From JAPOVO01 sp026708165 (GTDB lineage: Bacteria; Chloroflexota; UBA11872; VXNJ01): DNA of 64,000 bases. Below, piece after piece: positions 1 through 9,396 of this stretch. The stretch is taken from positions 1,984,001-2,048,000 of the forward strand of contig OZ242360.1 in assembly GCA_965208775.1 (NCBI GenBank). Direction: 5' to 3'. The notes beneath the pieces are model-generated. The model did not search any database. It was not told the origin of the DNA and saw nothing but the letters and a program-made list of their open reading frames with translations. The translations under genes were made by a program, and so were the position numbers. Positions within the stretch are counted from its first letter, which is position 1. Each line of letters opens with the position of its first letter.

Positions 1-1
1 G

Positions 2-961
2 GTCGACGCCATCTCGGACGGCTCCGAAGCGCTGATTCCGGGGATCATGGAGCACATCGAGCGCGCGGGCGTCCACTCCGGCGACAGCATGGCGGTCTAT
101 CCGGCCATGGACATCAGCGACTCCGCCCGGCAGAAGATCATCGAGCACACGCAGAACATCTGCCGCGCCATCGACGCTCGCGGACTCGTCAACATCCAGT
201 ACGTAATCTGGCGCGACGAGGTCTACGTTATCGAGGTAAATCCCCGCGCAAGCCGCACCGTCCCCTTCCTCAGCAAAGTCACCGGCGTGCCCATGGTGCG
301 GCTAGCCACCAACGTGATGCTCGGCAAGACGCTCCGCGATCTCGGCTACGAGGGCGGACTGTTTCCAAGCCCCGACCTCGTCGCGATAAAGGCCCCAGTA
401 TTCTCGATGTCCAAGCTGTCGGGAGTCGATACGTTTCTCGGCCCTGAGATGAAGTCGACCGGCGAGGTCATGGGCATAGACGTCGATTTCGCCCCCGCGC
501 TGTTCAAGGCCATGGCTGCCGCAGGGCTTGCACTCGCCAGCCAAGGCTCCGTCCTGCTTTCCATCGCCGACCGCGACAAGCCGGACTGCGGCGAAATGGC
601 CGCGACGTTCTCAAAGTTGGGTTACTCGCTGCTCGCCACCGAGGGCACCGCCCGCTACCTCCGGGAATTGGGAATGGACGTGCAGACCGTCAGCAAGATC
701 AGGACCGGCAAGCCCTCCGTGATCGACGCCATTCGCGGCGGTTCGACCGCTCTCGTCGTAAACACCCTCACCGGCGAGCGGGACATCCTGCAAGACGGTT
801 TCCACATGCGCCGCGCCGCCGCCGAGGCGCACGTCCCGTGCTTGACCTCCATCGACACCGCCCGCGCTCTCGCGAGCGCGCTCGCCAACGGCCGGCAGGG
901 CTATCGAGTGCTGCCGCTCGCCGACTACACAAGCTCAGCCCGCGCGGCCAACGGCGGCTGA
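2..961 (+). CDS. carB: Carbamoyl-phosphate synthase large subunit, C-terminal part (truncated by window edge)
   Basis: This is the C-terminal 319 codons of CarB; the frame is open from base 2, so the gene begins outside the window. CarB makes carbamoyl phosphate from bicarbonate, ATP and glutamine-derived ammonia for pyrimidine and arginine synthesis. The visible part opens with the LIPGIMEHIERAGVHSGDS stretch of the second ATP-grasp unit and continues with the metal/ATP-binding VIEVNPRASRTVPF motif. It ends in the MGS-like allosteric domain (ATEGTARYLRELG, NTLTGERD). The stop TGA overlaps the pyrK start (TGATG), so the two are probably translationally coupled in a pyrimidine operon. Confidence 0.96.
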   Translation, partial: VDAISDGSEALIPGIMEHIERAGVHSGDSMAVYPAMDISDSARQKIIEHTQNICRAIDARGLVNIQYVIWRDEVYVIEVNPRASRTVPFLSKVTGVPMVRLATNVMLGKTLRDLGYEGGLFPSPDLVAIKAPVFSMSKLSGVDTFLGPEMKSTGEVMGIDVDFAPALFKAMAAAGLALASQGSVLLSIADRDKPDCGEMAATFSKLGYSLLATEGTARYLRELGMDVQTVSKIRTGKPSVIDAIRGGSTALVVNTLTGERDILQDGFHMRRAAAEAHVPCLTSIDTARALASALANGRQGYRVLPLADYTSSARAANGG

Positions 962-1764
962 TGCCCGTCCTTGCGCCGGCTCGGGTGACGAGCAACGCGC
1001 AAATCTCGGACATCCTCTACTGGATCACCTTCCAGTCGCCGGAGATAGTCGCGTCATCGCGCCCCGGCCAGTTCGTGCACATGATCAACTCGGACTCGCA
1101 AGACCCGCTCCTGCGGCGTCCCTACAGCCTCTCGGCCATCGACCAAGAGTCGGCGCGCGCGTCGATCCTCTACCACGCGGTCGGTCGCGGCTCCGAGTGG
1201 CTCGCGGGGCGCCGGCCGGGCGATCTCATCGATTCACTCGGACCGCTCGGCAGCACGTTCGAGTTCGCCCCGGGATCCCAGCGCGTGCTGATGGTCGGCG
1301 GAGGCATCGGCATGGGACCGTTGATCGCGCTCGCCGGCGACGCCGAAGCCGCGGGCATCGAGTGCGTGCTGCTGAACGGCGCCAGGAGCGCCGAGGGACT
1401 CGTCCCGCCCGAATTCATTCCCGTCTCGACGGAGTTCCACGCCGCCACCGACGACGGCAGCTTTGGCGCGAAGGGCAGCGTCGTCGATCTGGTCGAGCGC
1501 TGGTTCGGCTGGTGCGATCAGGTCTTCGCCTGCGGACCCAACCCCATGCTGCGCGCGCTCGACGTCAGCGTCAAACGCCTGAGCCCCGTCCACTCCTCCG
1601 CGCGCAAGCCGGTCCAGATGGCCCTCGAAGCCCGCATGGCCTGCGGCGTGGGCGTCTGCTATAGCTGCGTGCACCCGACCCGCCGCGGACCGAAACGCGT
1701 ATGCACCGAGGGACCCGTGTTCGACATGCGCGAGTTGCTATGGGACTGGGAATCCGGCATCTGA
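961..1764 (+). CDS. pyrK: Dihydroorotate dehydrogenase electron-transfer subunit PyrK
   Basis: This 267-residue protein is the FAD/[2Fe-2S] subunit that carries electrons from class 1B dihydroorotate dehydrogenase to NAD+. The FAD-binding RPYSLS motif lies near residues 53-58, the nucleotide-binding GGGIGMGPL at 113-121 and CGPNPML at 191-197. Four cysteines suited to the 2Fe-2S cluster are C228, C233, C236 and C248. The start is the ATG that overlaps the carB stop by one base; longer in-frame openings run into carB and are not needed. Its partner pyrD lies about 8 kb downstream rather than adjacent. Confidence 0.95.
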   Translation: MPVLAPARVTSNAQISDILYWITFQSPEIVASSRPGQFVHMINSDSQDPLLRRPYSLSAIDQESARASILYHAVGRGSEWLAGRRPGDLIDSLGPLGSTFEFAPGSQRVLMVGGGIGMGPLIALAGDAEAAGIECVLLNGARSAEGLVPPEFIPVSTEFHAATDDGSFGAKGSVVDLVERWFGWCDQVFACGPNPMLRALDVSVKRLSPVHSSARKPVQMALEARMACGVGVCYSCVHPTRRGPKRVCTEGPVFDMRELLWDWESGI

Positions 1765-1798
1765 GCGGTCGGGACCGGTCGCGGGGCGGGGTGGCTCG

Positions 1799-2698
1799 AT
1801 GAATTCCGACGAGGCCCGGGGATTCGCCCTCATAGGCTCCGGAGCCGTCCTTCTCGGGACCGCCTCGATACTCGTGCGCATAGCCTTCCCGATATCGGCG
1901 CTGGAAGTCGCGTTCGGACGCCTCGCCGTCGCCGCGGTCTTCGTCGCCGCGATAGCCTTCTTCCGCTCGGAGCTGCGGGGCTGGGTCGGCGACGCCCGTC
2001 CCTATTCGCTCTTCGGGGCGATAATGGCGCTCCACTTCATCACCTTCGTCGGCTCCCTGGCGCTGACCTCCATCGCCCACTCGCTCTCCATCGTCTATCT
2101 GGCTCCGGCGATAATCGCGATCGCCTCCGTTCGCGTGCTCGGCGAGCGGCTCCGGCCTCTACAGATAGCCGGGATCGGCCTCTCGATCGTCGGCATCGCC
2201 GTGCTCACCGGATTCGAGCGCACGCTCACCCTGCGGATGCTCGCCGGCGACGTCCTCGCGTTCGCCTCGGCGGTGTTCTTCGCCGCCTATTCGATAATCG
2301 GCCGCATTCGCCGCGCCTCGATGCCCGTCTTCGCGTACACGTCGCGGGTCTACGTCTGGGCCGCCATCTGGGCCTTGCCGTTCGCCCTGTACGGCGCTTT
2401 CTCGGACTTCGACCCCGGCGACTACACGTGGACGCGGGTGGGGGCCATCGCGCTCAGTGGCCTCCTTCCCATCGGGATCGGACACACCCTCTACAACGCC
2501 TCGATGCGCTACATCTCGGCGACCAAGACCAACCTCGTAGCCACCCAGGAGATCACCGGCGGCGTGATACTGGCCGCCATACTGCTCGCCGAAATCCCCA
2601 GCGTCACCACGATCACCGGCGCCGTCATCAACCTCGCGGGCATATTTCTGGTAATCCTCGGCGGCCGCCCCCTCCGCCGCCCATCCCGCCGCCGCTAG
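1799..2698 (+). CDS. EamA-family DMT transporter
   Basis: A 299-residue integral membrane protein with about ten hydrophobic segments arranged as two EamA repeats, the usual layout of the drug/metabolite transporter superfamily. Family-typical stretches are ALEVAFGRLAVAAVFV in the first repeat and GHTLYNASMRYISATKTNL plus TTITGAVINLAGIFLV in the second. The tail is short and basic (RRPSRRR), consistent with a cytoplasmic end. The ATG follows pyrK by 34 bases, so cotranscription is likely, although no role in pyrimidine synthesis is implied. The substrate cannot be told from sequence. Confidence 0.88.
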   Translation: MNSDEARGFALIGSGAVLLGTASILVRIAFPISALEVAFGRLAVAAVFVAAIAFFRSELRGWVGDARPYSLFGAIMALHFITFVGSLALTSIAHSLSIVYLAPAIIAIASVRVLGERLRPLQIAGIGLSIVGIAVLTGFERTLTLRMLAGDVLAFASAVFFAAYSIIGRIRRASMPVFAYTSRVYVWAAIWALPFALYGAFSDFDPGDYTWTRVGAIALSGLLPIGIGHTLYNASMRYISATKTNLVATQEITGGVILAAILLAEIPSVTTITGAVINLAGIFLVILGGRPLRRPSRRR

Positions 2699-2730
2699 CT
2701 CGGTGCGACAGCCGGTAGACGTTTATCCGC

Positions 2731-4773
2731 CTACGGCGTAAAAGCAACCGTCGCTATCGTGCCGGAATCGGACCGGATGTCGAACGCCCCGGCCATGTCT
2801 CTCGTAACGAGCTGCTGAATTATCTCCAGCCCAAGCCCCGCGTCCCGGTTCAGATCGAAGCCCTCCGGCAGACCGGGGCCGTTGTCGCGCACGGTCACCC
2901 TGACCCTGCCGCCTTCCCGCCCGATGTCGATCTCTATCGAACCGCCCTTGCGACCGGCGAACGCGTGAATGATCGCGTTCCAGATCAGCTCGTTAACGAC
3001 CAGCGCGATTACCATCGCCTTGTCGGCTTCGATCTCGACCCGGTCGCCGGCGACTTCCAATGAGACGTTCTCTCCCGCCGCGACCATGTCCGACCTCACC
3101 ATGTCCATGATCGCCTGAACGATCTCGACGATGGTTGTCACGTTCAGCTTGCGGCCCGACAGCAGGTCGTGCACCGCGACCATGCCCGCGATCCGCCCGG
3201 CGCTCAGGTTCAGGAGTTCGGCGGCTTCCGTCGAGTTGGTGTGCCTGGCCTGCAGGGAGAGCAGCGACGCGACCGTCTGAAGGTTGTTCTTCACTCGGTG
3301 ATGCAGTTCGCGCAGCAGCAGGCTGTTTCGCTCGAACCCGTCCCGGGTCTCCTGGTACAGGCGCGAGTTCTCCATGGCAATCGCGGCCTGATCGGCGAAC
3401 GCCTGCACCAGCCTCACCGCGTCGGGCGGGAACTCGTGAAACTCATTTGTGTACAGGCTGATTCCGCCCAGCGCCTTGCCGCGCACGATCAGCGGCACGC
3501 ACAGCATCGACCGGTACCCTTCCTGGTGGATCAGCTCCTTCGAGACCGCGAGCCGGGAGTCCTCCAGCGCGTTGGTGACGATGATCGGCTCCCGGGTCTC
3601 GAACACGGTCCCCATGACGCCTTCGCCGATCCCGAGCGTCAGCTCTCGATAGGGATCGGAGAGCTGATGTGCGGCGACGATGGAAAGCCGCTCGGTCTCC
3701 TCGCCCAGTTCGAAGATCGCCGCCTTGTCGGCGTCCACGATGGCCGCCGCGCGCTGCACTATGGCGTCCAGCACCTTGCGGTAATCGAGACTCGAGGTAA
3801 TGGTCTGCCCCGTCCGCTGCAACGTCGTCAGTTCGTCGATGCGCCGGTGCAGCTCCGCGTCCGTCTGCTCGTAGATGCGGGCGTTCCATATCGCCATCGC
3901 AAGCTGTCCGGCGGCCGTCTCGACGAACTCGATCTCGCCGGACGTGAAGTCCCGGAATTCGCGGCTGTGCATGCTCAACACGCCCAGCAGCCGGTTTACC
4001 GTAAACAGGACTATCGGCACCACCAGCATGCTTCGATACTTCTCTTCGTGAAGATCCGGGATGAAGTGGAACCTGGGATCGTTCCAGGCGTCGCGGACCG
4101 CTATCGGCTTGCCCAGTTCGGCGGCCATTCCGGTTATCCCCTCGCCGATAGCTAGCGATGCCTTGTCCACAAGCTCCGGGTTCATCCCGTAGGTCGCGTG
4201 CAGGACCAGCTGGTCGGTCTGCTCATCGAGTATGAACACGGAGCATTCGTCCACCTGCATAACGTCCGTAATCGCCTGTGCCGTTAGCTGCGTGGTCTCT
4301 TTGAGATCGAGCGAAGAGTTGGCGGCGGAGTTGATTTTCTTGATGGCGTCGAGGCTGGCCTCGACGTTGCTCCTTGACTGCTCGTCGCCGTTCAAGACGG
4401 GCTGATCGGGGCCGCTCCAGGCCTCGGAAATTGCCCCAAGCACGACCTTTGTCAGCCTCTCGTGCCGGCCCGCGAGCCCGTCCCCTGCATTAGCCGCGCC
4501 GTCGGCCGCGAATCCCTCGCCGAGCCCGGCGTTCAATGCGGCGCAGGCGTTCGACAGGATCGCGCTCAATTGCCCTCCGGTCGCCGCCCGCTCCTTCGCC
4601 GCGAGCCTGAGCTGGGCGATGAAGCCGGGATCGTCGGCCTGATCGAGTGCCGTTGCGAGCAGCTCCGCCTGAGCCCTGCCCGCGCTGTCGACGCCCCCTC
4701 CCGTCAGCCAGGCGCAGATTTGCGGATAGCTATCCCGTATCGCTTCGACGGAGACGCTGGCGCTTGAAGTCAT
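2731..4773 (-). CDS. GAF-GAF sensor histidine kinase, HisKA_2 type
   Basis: A 680-residue cytoplasmic kinase with no membrane segment. After a helical N-terminal region of about 150 residues come two GAF domains (roughly 155-300 and 335-475), each with the IGEGxxG and YRSMLxVP signatures. A HisKA_2 dimerisation domain follows, with the phospho-acceptor histidine in RELHHRVKNNLQTV. The HATPase_c domain has the N box NELIWNAIIHAF, G1 box DNGPGLP and G2 box GLGLEI. HisKA_2 kinases often belong to stress-type or unpaired signalling systems. No response regulator gene lies nearby, so this is an orphan kinase with an unknown ligand. Confidence 0.93.
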   Translation of the reverse strand: MTSSASVSVEAIRDSYPQICAWLTGGGVDSAGRAQAELLATALDQADDPGFIAQLRLAAKERAATGGQLSAILSNACAALNAGLGEGFAADGAANAGDGLAGRHERLTKVVLGAISEAWSGPDQPVLNGDEQSRSNVEASLDAIKKINSAANSSLDLKETTQLTAQAITDVMQVDECSVFILDEQTDQLVLHATYGMNPELVDKASLAIGEGITGMAAELGKPIAVRDAWNDPRFHFIPDLHEEKYRSMLVVPIVLFTVNRLLGVLSMHSREFRDFTSGEIEFVETAAGQLAMAIWNARIYEQTDAELHRRIDELTTLQRTGQTITSSLDYRKVLDAIVQRAAAIVDADKAAIFELGEETERLSIVAAHQLSDPYRELTLGIGEGVMGTVFETREPIIVTNALEDSRLAVSKELIHQEGYRSMLCVPLIVRGKALGGISLYTNEFHEFPPDAVRLVQAFADQAAIAMENSRLYQETRDGFERNSLLLRELHHRVKNNLQTVASLLSLQARHTNSTEAAELLNLSAGRIAGMVAVHDLLSGRKLNVTTIVEIVQAIMDMVRSDMVAAGENVSLEVAGDRVEIEADKAMVIALVVNELIWNAIIHAFAGRKGGSIEIDIGREGGRVRVTVRDNGPGLPEGFDLNRDAGLGLEIIQQLVTRDMAGAFDIRSDSGTIATVAFTP

Positions 4774-5106
4774 TAAGAAGGCTTTTGGCTGTGGCTTCCC
4801 GAGCCCGTGAATCAGGCTGGCTGCGGTGAGGTGACCCTATCGAAAAGACTACACCACCAATCGGCCTGATACTCTCCTCGTCACTCTGGCCCCATCACCG
4901 TCATTCCGGTCCTGATCCGGAATCCAGAAGCCCAGCGACCGGCCCAGCTGGTGTGCAAGTTCAATCGCGGTCCACATCGGACATGCGCGACTTCCCGGCC
5001 TGATCACTCCCCAGTTCCGTTCAGCCTTGTCCGATCCGAGTCCTCTAGCGCGGGCTAAAGCTCCACTGGTGCTTCGGGAAGCCGGAAATATTGTTCCGCT
5101 CTGCGG
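4774..5106. other. Intergenic region between two minus-strand genes, with one dispersed repeat
   Basis: This 333-base gap lies between the histidine kinase and the RCC1-type protease. Apart from an imperfect palindromic element at 4899-4929 (TCATTCCGG...CCGGAATCC) I see no gene, RNA or clear promoter. A short open frame on the plus strand reaching 5212 has no ribosome binding site and overlaps the protease, so it was not called. Confidence 0.6.
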
Positions 5107-7017
5107 TCAGTCTGGCGGCGTGCTCTGCCCGTTGTCATTCGATCCCCAACAGACGATTGAGCTATCGGCCCGCATCCCGCAGGTGTGTATCAGGCCGGAG
5201 CTGATTGACTGAAAGGTGGTGATCGGTGGGTCGGCTTGGCCGGCGGAGAAGGGACGATGACTTCCGTCTGCCCCCCAGCAGACGGCAGCCCCGCCGGTCC
5301 TCAGCCCGCACGTGTGGTGGAAACCGGCGCTGACTGATCCGAACGCCCCACCCGGCGCCGCCACCGCGCCGTATGCGTTCGATCCCCAGCAGACCAGGGA
5401 GCGGTCGGTGCGGATGGCGCAGCTGTGATAACCGCCAGAGCTTACGGACTGGAACGTGCCGGAGGGCGGCGTGGCCTGACCGCTCTCGTTCCTTCCCCAG
5501 CAGGCGATCGTTCCGTTGGTCCGTATCGCACAGTTGTGACCCGAGCCGCTGCTCAAGGCAGTAAATATGCCAGTCGGTGGTCTGTGTACATCCGCTGATA
5601 GCCGCCCCCAGCAGGCGACTGTGCCGTTGGCGCGAAGCCCACAGGTGTGGGTTGTGCCGGTGCTGACGGTTTGGAATGCGCCTGCGGGCGGCGCGGATTC
5701 GCCATAGGTGTTCTCTCCCCAGCAGGCGATAGTGTCGTCAGTCCGAACACCGCAGGTGTGATAGGCGCCTGCGCTTACGGAACGGAATCTACCTGGGGGC
5801 GGCACGGTTTCGCCGTGGACATTGGATCCCCAGCAGGCGACGCTGCCGTCCGCCCGGATCCGGCACGTGTGAGTCCACCCCGCGCTGACTGACGGCCGCG
5901 TAGAGAAGACTTCCGGCAGGCTTCCGGCCCGGTGGCGCGTGATCCATTCGTCAACCGTCCGCCGCGTTCGATCGCCGTCGATCAGGAAATTCGCGCCTTC
6001 CACACCCTCCACCGCGCCGCCGCCCAGCTTCGCGGTTGTGACCCCGATCACGCCGCCCTGGAGGTTGAGACCCGGCCCGCCGCTGTTGCCGGGGTTGGCT
6101 GTGGCGTCCGTCTGGAGCCAGTCCGTATGGCGGGCGGACAGGATGCCGCGTGTGACCGTGAGCGTTTCCAGGCAGAGCGGATAGCCCAGGATAACCAGGT
6201 CCTCGCCCAATTCCAGGCCGGCGGAACTGCCAAACGCCAGGAACGGATGGCCATCGCCGGGCAGTTTGAGCAGCGCCAGGTCACGTTCCCGATCGTCCGC
6301 CACCACTGTCGCATGTGTCTCCTCGCCATGGTGATTTCCCACCACAACCTGACTCGCGCCGTCGAGCACGTGGCTGTTCGTTACCACGTAACCGTCCGCC
6401 GTCACCACGAACGCGCTTCCGCAGCCGTCGTCTGCTGTACGGACGTATCGGACAGCTGCCTGTGATCGCTTGACCAGTTCATGGACGGCCAGCGACGGCC
6501 CGCTGGCGCTGGACGTCGCGCCGCCGAATGCCCAGGCGAAGACCCCGCGCACGTCCTCGCGGTGGTCGTTGCGGCAGGCCCCTTCCGCTTGGTCGCCGAA
6601 CGCGCGCTGATAGATGCCGACGTTTCCATGATTACCGAGGTGGTTCTCCACGATATCGTTGAGCGCCACGCAGTCCGTTGGCCAGGCCAGGTCGGTCGGA
6701 CTCGGGCCCGTGGATTGCTCCGCCTGGTCAAAAGCCCATCCGAACACCCCTCGCACGTCGTCCCGGTGGTCGCTCTGACAGCTCTCTTCGGCCTGGTCGC
6801 CAAAGACGCGCTGATAGATGCCCACGTTTCCGTGGTTGCCCAGATGAGTCTCTACGATGTCGTTGAGCGCAACGCAGTCCATGGGCCACTGTGCCGCGAC
6901 GGGAGAGGCCAGCCACAACGCCGCCGCCAGCAGCGCCAGGCTGACCAGCGCTGGCGCAAGGAAGGAGAGCGTACGTTTTAGGACGCCGGCGCCTTCACCC
7001 GCGCCCATTGACGGCAT
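5107..7017 (-). CDS. Secreted trypsin-like protease with two novel Cys modules and a seven-repeat RCC1-like propeller
   Basis: A 636-residue exported protein. Residues 14-42 form a signal peptide ending in VAAQ. Residues 44-95 and 112-163 are two near-identical copies of a module of about 52 residues, with core CVALNDIVExHLGNxGNVGIYQ then FGDQAE, a second Cys and a DHRxDVRGVF end. A trypsin/DegP-like protease domain follows, with apparent triad H216 (TNSHV), D246 (RDLAL) and S312 (GNSGGP). Residues 374-636 hold seven repeats of the type HTCGxRxDGxxxCWGxN...PPxGxF, enough for one closed seven-bladed propeller. The same two-copy module recurs in the gene at 14466-15650. Substrate and function are unknown. 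Confidence 0.9.
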   Translation of the reverse strand: MPSMGAGEGAGVLKRTLSFLAPALVSLALLAAALWLASPVAAQWPMDCVALNDIVETHLGNHGNVGIYQRVFGDQAEESCQSDHRDDVRGVFGWAFDQAEQSTGPSPTDLAWPTDCVALNDIVENHLGNHGNVGIYQRAFGDQAEGACRNDHREDVRGVFAWAFGGATSSASGPSLAVHELVKRSQAAVRYVRTADDGCGSAFVVTADGYVVTNSHVLDGASQVVVGNHHGEETHATVVADDRERDLALLKLPGDGHPFLAFGSSAGLELGEDLVILGYPLCLETLTVTRGILSARHTDWLQTDATANPGNSGGPGLNLQGGVIGVTTAKLGGGAVEGVEGANFLIDGDRTRRTVDEWITRHRAGSLPEVFSTRPSVSAGWTHTCRIRADGSVACWGSNVHGETVPPPGRFRSVSAGAYHTCGVRTDDTIACWGENTYGESAPPAGAFQTVSTGTTHTCGLRANGTVACWGRLSADVHRPPTGIFTALSSGSGHNCAIRTNGTIACWGRNESGQATPPSGTFQSVSSGGYHSCAIRTDRSLVCWGSNAYGAVAAPGGAFGSVSAGFHHTCGLRTGGAAVCWGADGSHRPFSAGQADPPITTFQSISSGLIHTCGMRADSSIVCWGSNDNGQSTPPD

Positions 7018-7343
7018 CTAGCTCGAGTATGAAGAGTGACGGGCGAGACAGCGCACAACGCAGATTCGTGTCGTTCGAGCCGGTCCGTCACCGCGTATCA
7101 ACGATGCCATCCTTTGATTCCAAAGGTGGAAGCAAACCAAACCAGGAGTCGGAGAATTCTATGATGCGGAAACGCCAACCGCTTAAGAAGGCCACACCAC
7201 CATGAAGCGGACCAAGTCGTCCGACCGCCGCTCGCCCTTGACACGCCCTCCGCCCCCTCTCCCTTGACGGGAGAGGGTTGGGGTGAGGGTGTTCCCCAAA
7301 CCCACACCATCTGTCCTGAGACTTCCGAAGGGCCGAACGGATG
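7018..7343. other. Intergenic region holding a dispersed repeat
   Basis: A 326-base gap between two minus-strand genes. It contains a copy of the inverted repeat CCCTCTCC...GGAGAGGG followed by TTGGGGTGAGGGTG (7255-7291). The hairpin could act as a transcription end for ftsZ on the minus strand, but there is no T-run, so that is only a possibility. No coding potential is convincing. Confidence 0.55.
7255..7291. repeat. Dispersed repeat, CCCTCTCC/GGAGAGGG hairpin family, copy 1
   Basis: An inverted repeat with arms CCCTCTCC and GGAGAGGG around a 4-5 base loop, followed by a conserved GGTGAGGGTG tail. Two more copies with the same tail lie at 20564-20600 and 28259-28294, always between genes. 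Confidence 0.8.
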
Positions 7344-8642
7344 TTACGTGCGAAGCCGCCTGCGAATGAACGCGGGGACTCGTACGTCGTCCGAGTCGAC
7401 CGGATTCCTGGTATCGAGCCTGCGCATTACGGGTTCGGGCGCGACCTGCGGCGCTGGCGCCGGCGCCGGATCAGTCTCCGGCAGGGTGGCAGGCGTGGGG
7501 TCCGGCACGGCTGGCGCTAGCTCGGGCAAGGGTTCCTGACGGGGTGCCCGTTCTGAACTGCTCGACGCGGCTGCCGGGCGCGGCGCACTCATCACCGGCC
7601 GTGTGCGCGGTCCGCTCAGCCCGGTCGCGATTAACGTCACGGTCAGCGTTTGAGTCGGCCTGGGATCGACCACGGCGCCGAAGACGACGCGTGCGTCGGG
7701 ATGGGCCGTCTCGGAAAGTCCCTTTACGACTGTCTCGACTTCGTGAATCCCCAGGTCCTCGCCGGCGGTCATGTTGACCAGAATCGCCGCTGCTCCGTCG
7801 AGCGTCGTCTCGATCAGCGGTGACCGGATCGCCTCTTCCAGAGCCGTGCTGGCGCGCGATTCGCCCGAAGCCGATCCGACGCCGAGCAGCGCCGATCCGG
7901 CGTTCTTGACGATGCTCCTTATGTCCGCGAAATCAACGTTGACCAGACCGACGTTGGTTATCAGGTCCGTCACTCCGCGCACGCCGCTTAGCAGCATGCC
8001 GTCGGCTTGCACGAACGCGTCTGCCATGGTCGTCTTCTTATGCACGGTGCCGAGAAGCCGGTCGTTGTTGACGACGACGATAGCGTCGACGTTCGCGGCC
8101 AGCGCTTCGACTCCCATCTCGGCGTTGGTGCGCCGGCGGGAGCCTTCGAACATAAAAGGCGTGGTCACGATGGCCACCGTCAAGGCCCCGGCTTCCATCG
8201 CGATTTCTGCAATCACCGGCGCGGCGCCCGTGCCGGTCCCGCCCCCCATACCGGCTGTGACGAAGACCATCTCCGCCCCGGCCACCGCCGCTTCCAGATC
8301 GGACTGACTTTCCATCGCCGCGCGTTCCCCGAGCATGGGGTCGCCCCCCGCTCCGAGGCGGCGAACCGTGCGGTCGCCGATAGCTACCTTGTGAGTCGCG
8401 CTGCACCGGGCGAGGTCTTGCGCGTCGCTGTTCACCGCCACGAAATCGACGCCCGACATCCCGGCGTCGACCATGCGGTTGATCGCGTTGTTACCGGCTC
8501 CGCCGACCCCAAAGACCCGGATTTCGGTAAATCCTTCCCTCGCCACGTGGTCCCCTATAAACATGTTTCCCACTACGTTTTCCGGACGGCGACGGTCACC
8601 CAGCCGGCGCGGATCGAACGGAGCGCCTCTCTTCTCAGGCAC
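7344..8642 (-). CDS. ftsZ: Cell division protein FtsZ
   Basis: A 432-residue tubulin-like GTPase that polymerises into the division ring. It shows the N-terminal FGVGGAGNNAINRM motif (44-57), the GTP-binding GGGTGTG signature (133-139) and the T7-loop region NVDFADIRSIV. A Pro/Ala-rich linker leads to a C-terminal DVRVPAFIRRR peptide resembling the conserved tail that docks FtsA/ZipA-type partners. The GTG start is supported by GGAGG nine bases upstream, inside the end of parA, and overlaps the parA stop by eight bases. Starting at the internal ATG (8564) would remove 26 residues. No other dcw-cluster gene is nearby. Confidence 0.96.
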   Translation of the reverse strand: MPEKRGAPFDPRRLGDRRRPENVVGNMFIGDHVAREGFTEIRVFGVGGAGNNAINRMVDAGMSGVDFVAVNSDAQDLARCSATHKVAIGDRTVRRLGAGGDPMLGERAAMESQSDLEAAVAGAEMVFVTAGMGGGTGTGAAPVIAEIAMEAGALTVAIVTTPFMFEGSRRRTNAEMGVEALAANVDAIVVVNNDRLLGTVHKKTTMADAFVQADGMLLSGVRGVTDLITNVGLVNVDFADIRSIVKNAGSALLGVGSASGESRASTALEEAIRSPLIETTLDGAAAILVNMTAGEDLGIHEVETVVKGLSETAHPDARVVFGAVVDPRPTQTLTVTLIATGLSGPRTRPVMSAPRPAAASSSSERAPRQEPLPELAPAVPDPTPATLPETDPAPAPAPQVAPEPVMRRLDTRNPVDSDDVRVPAFIRRRLRT

Positions 8643-9396
8643 GCGCTACGACCTCCTCTACCAATGCGTCGTATACACCTCTGGCCTTCTTGGCGCCCTT
8701 GTACGCGTACACCGAAACTCCGGCGCTGGACGCCTCCAGAATCTTGCTGTTCACCGGGACCGGAGTCTCGAAGACCGCCTGCCCCCACTTGTCACGCAGA
8801 AACGTGTTTACGCTGCTCTCTTCACGCAGCCGCCGGTCGAATTTGCTCAAAACAATCCCCAGGATTTTTAGCTTCGGGTTGAGATACAGAACTTCGCTGA
8901 TGCTCTCGTCCAGCATTTCGAGGCCCTGCAGAGAGAAGAACCGCGCCTCGGTCGGGATTATCACCCAGTCGGCTCCGACCAGGGCGTTGACCGTCAGCAG
9001 TCCAAGCGAAGGCGGGGTATCGATAAGAATGAAGTCGTAATCCGAAACGACCTTGCTGAGTTGATCGCGAAGCCTGCTGTCGCGCCCAACCTTGTTGGCC
9101 AGGCTCGTCTCGATCGACGCCATGTTCAGGTCCGAGGGCATAACGTCGATCTCAACCCCCATGAGGTCCGCGACGCGCAAGATCGGCGGGTCGGCGCTTC
9201 GATCCATCAACGCGTCGCCTATGGTTTTGTCGACGTTGCGTTCGAGCCCGAACGTGGCCGTAAGGTTTGCTTGCGGGTCCATGTCAATGAGGAGTACGCG
9301 GTAGCCCCGCAAAGCCAGTCCGGCCCCAAGATTGGCGGTAGTTGTGGTCTTGCCAACACCCCCCTTTTGGTTGGCGACCGCTATGATTAAGCCCAC
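8635..9396 (-). CDS. parA: ParA/Soj-family chromosome partitioning ATPase
   Basis: A 253-residue Walker-type ATPase with the deviant P-loop QKGGVGKTTTT, the Walker A' region LLIDMDPQANLT and Walker B-like ILIDTPPSLGLLTVNAL. This is the Soj/ParA set used to segregate DNA or position cellular cargo. I chose the GTG at 9396, giving MGLIIAVANQKGG, because AGAGG lies nine bases upstream; the TTG three codons earlier sits directly against it. The gene overlaps ftsZ by eight bases, so the two are coexpressed. No parB lies in the window, so it may act on chromosomes elsewhere or as a MinD-like positioning factor. Confidence 0.93.
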   Translation of the reverse strand: MGLIIAVANQKGGVGKTTTTANLGAGLALRGYRVLLIDMDPQANLTATFGLERNVDKTIGDALMDRSADPPILRVADLMGVEIDVMPSDLNMASIETSLANKVGRDSRLRDQLSKVVSDYDFILIDTPPSLGLLTVNALVGADWVIIPTEARFFSLQGLEMLDESISEVLYLNPKLKILGIVLSKFDRRLREESSVNTFLRDKWGQAVFETPVPVNSKILEASSAGVSVYAYKGAKKARGVYDALVEEVVARA

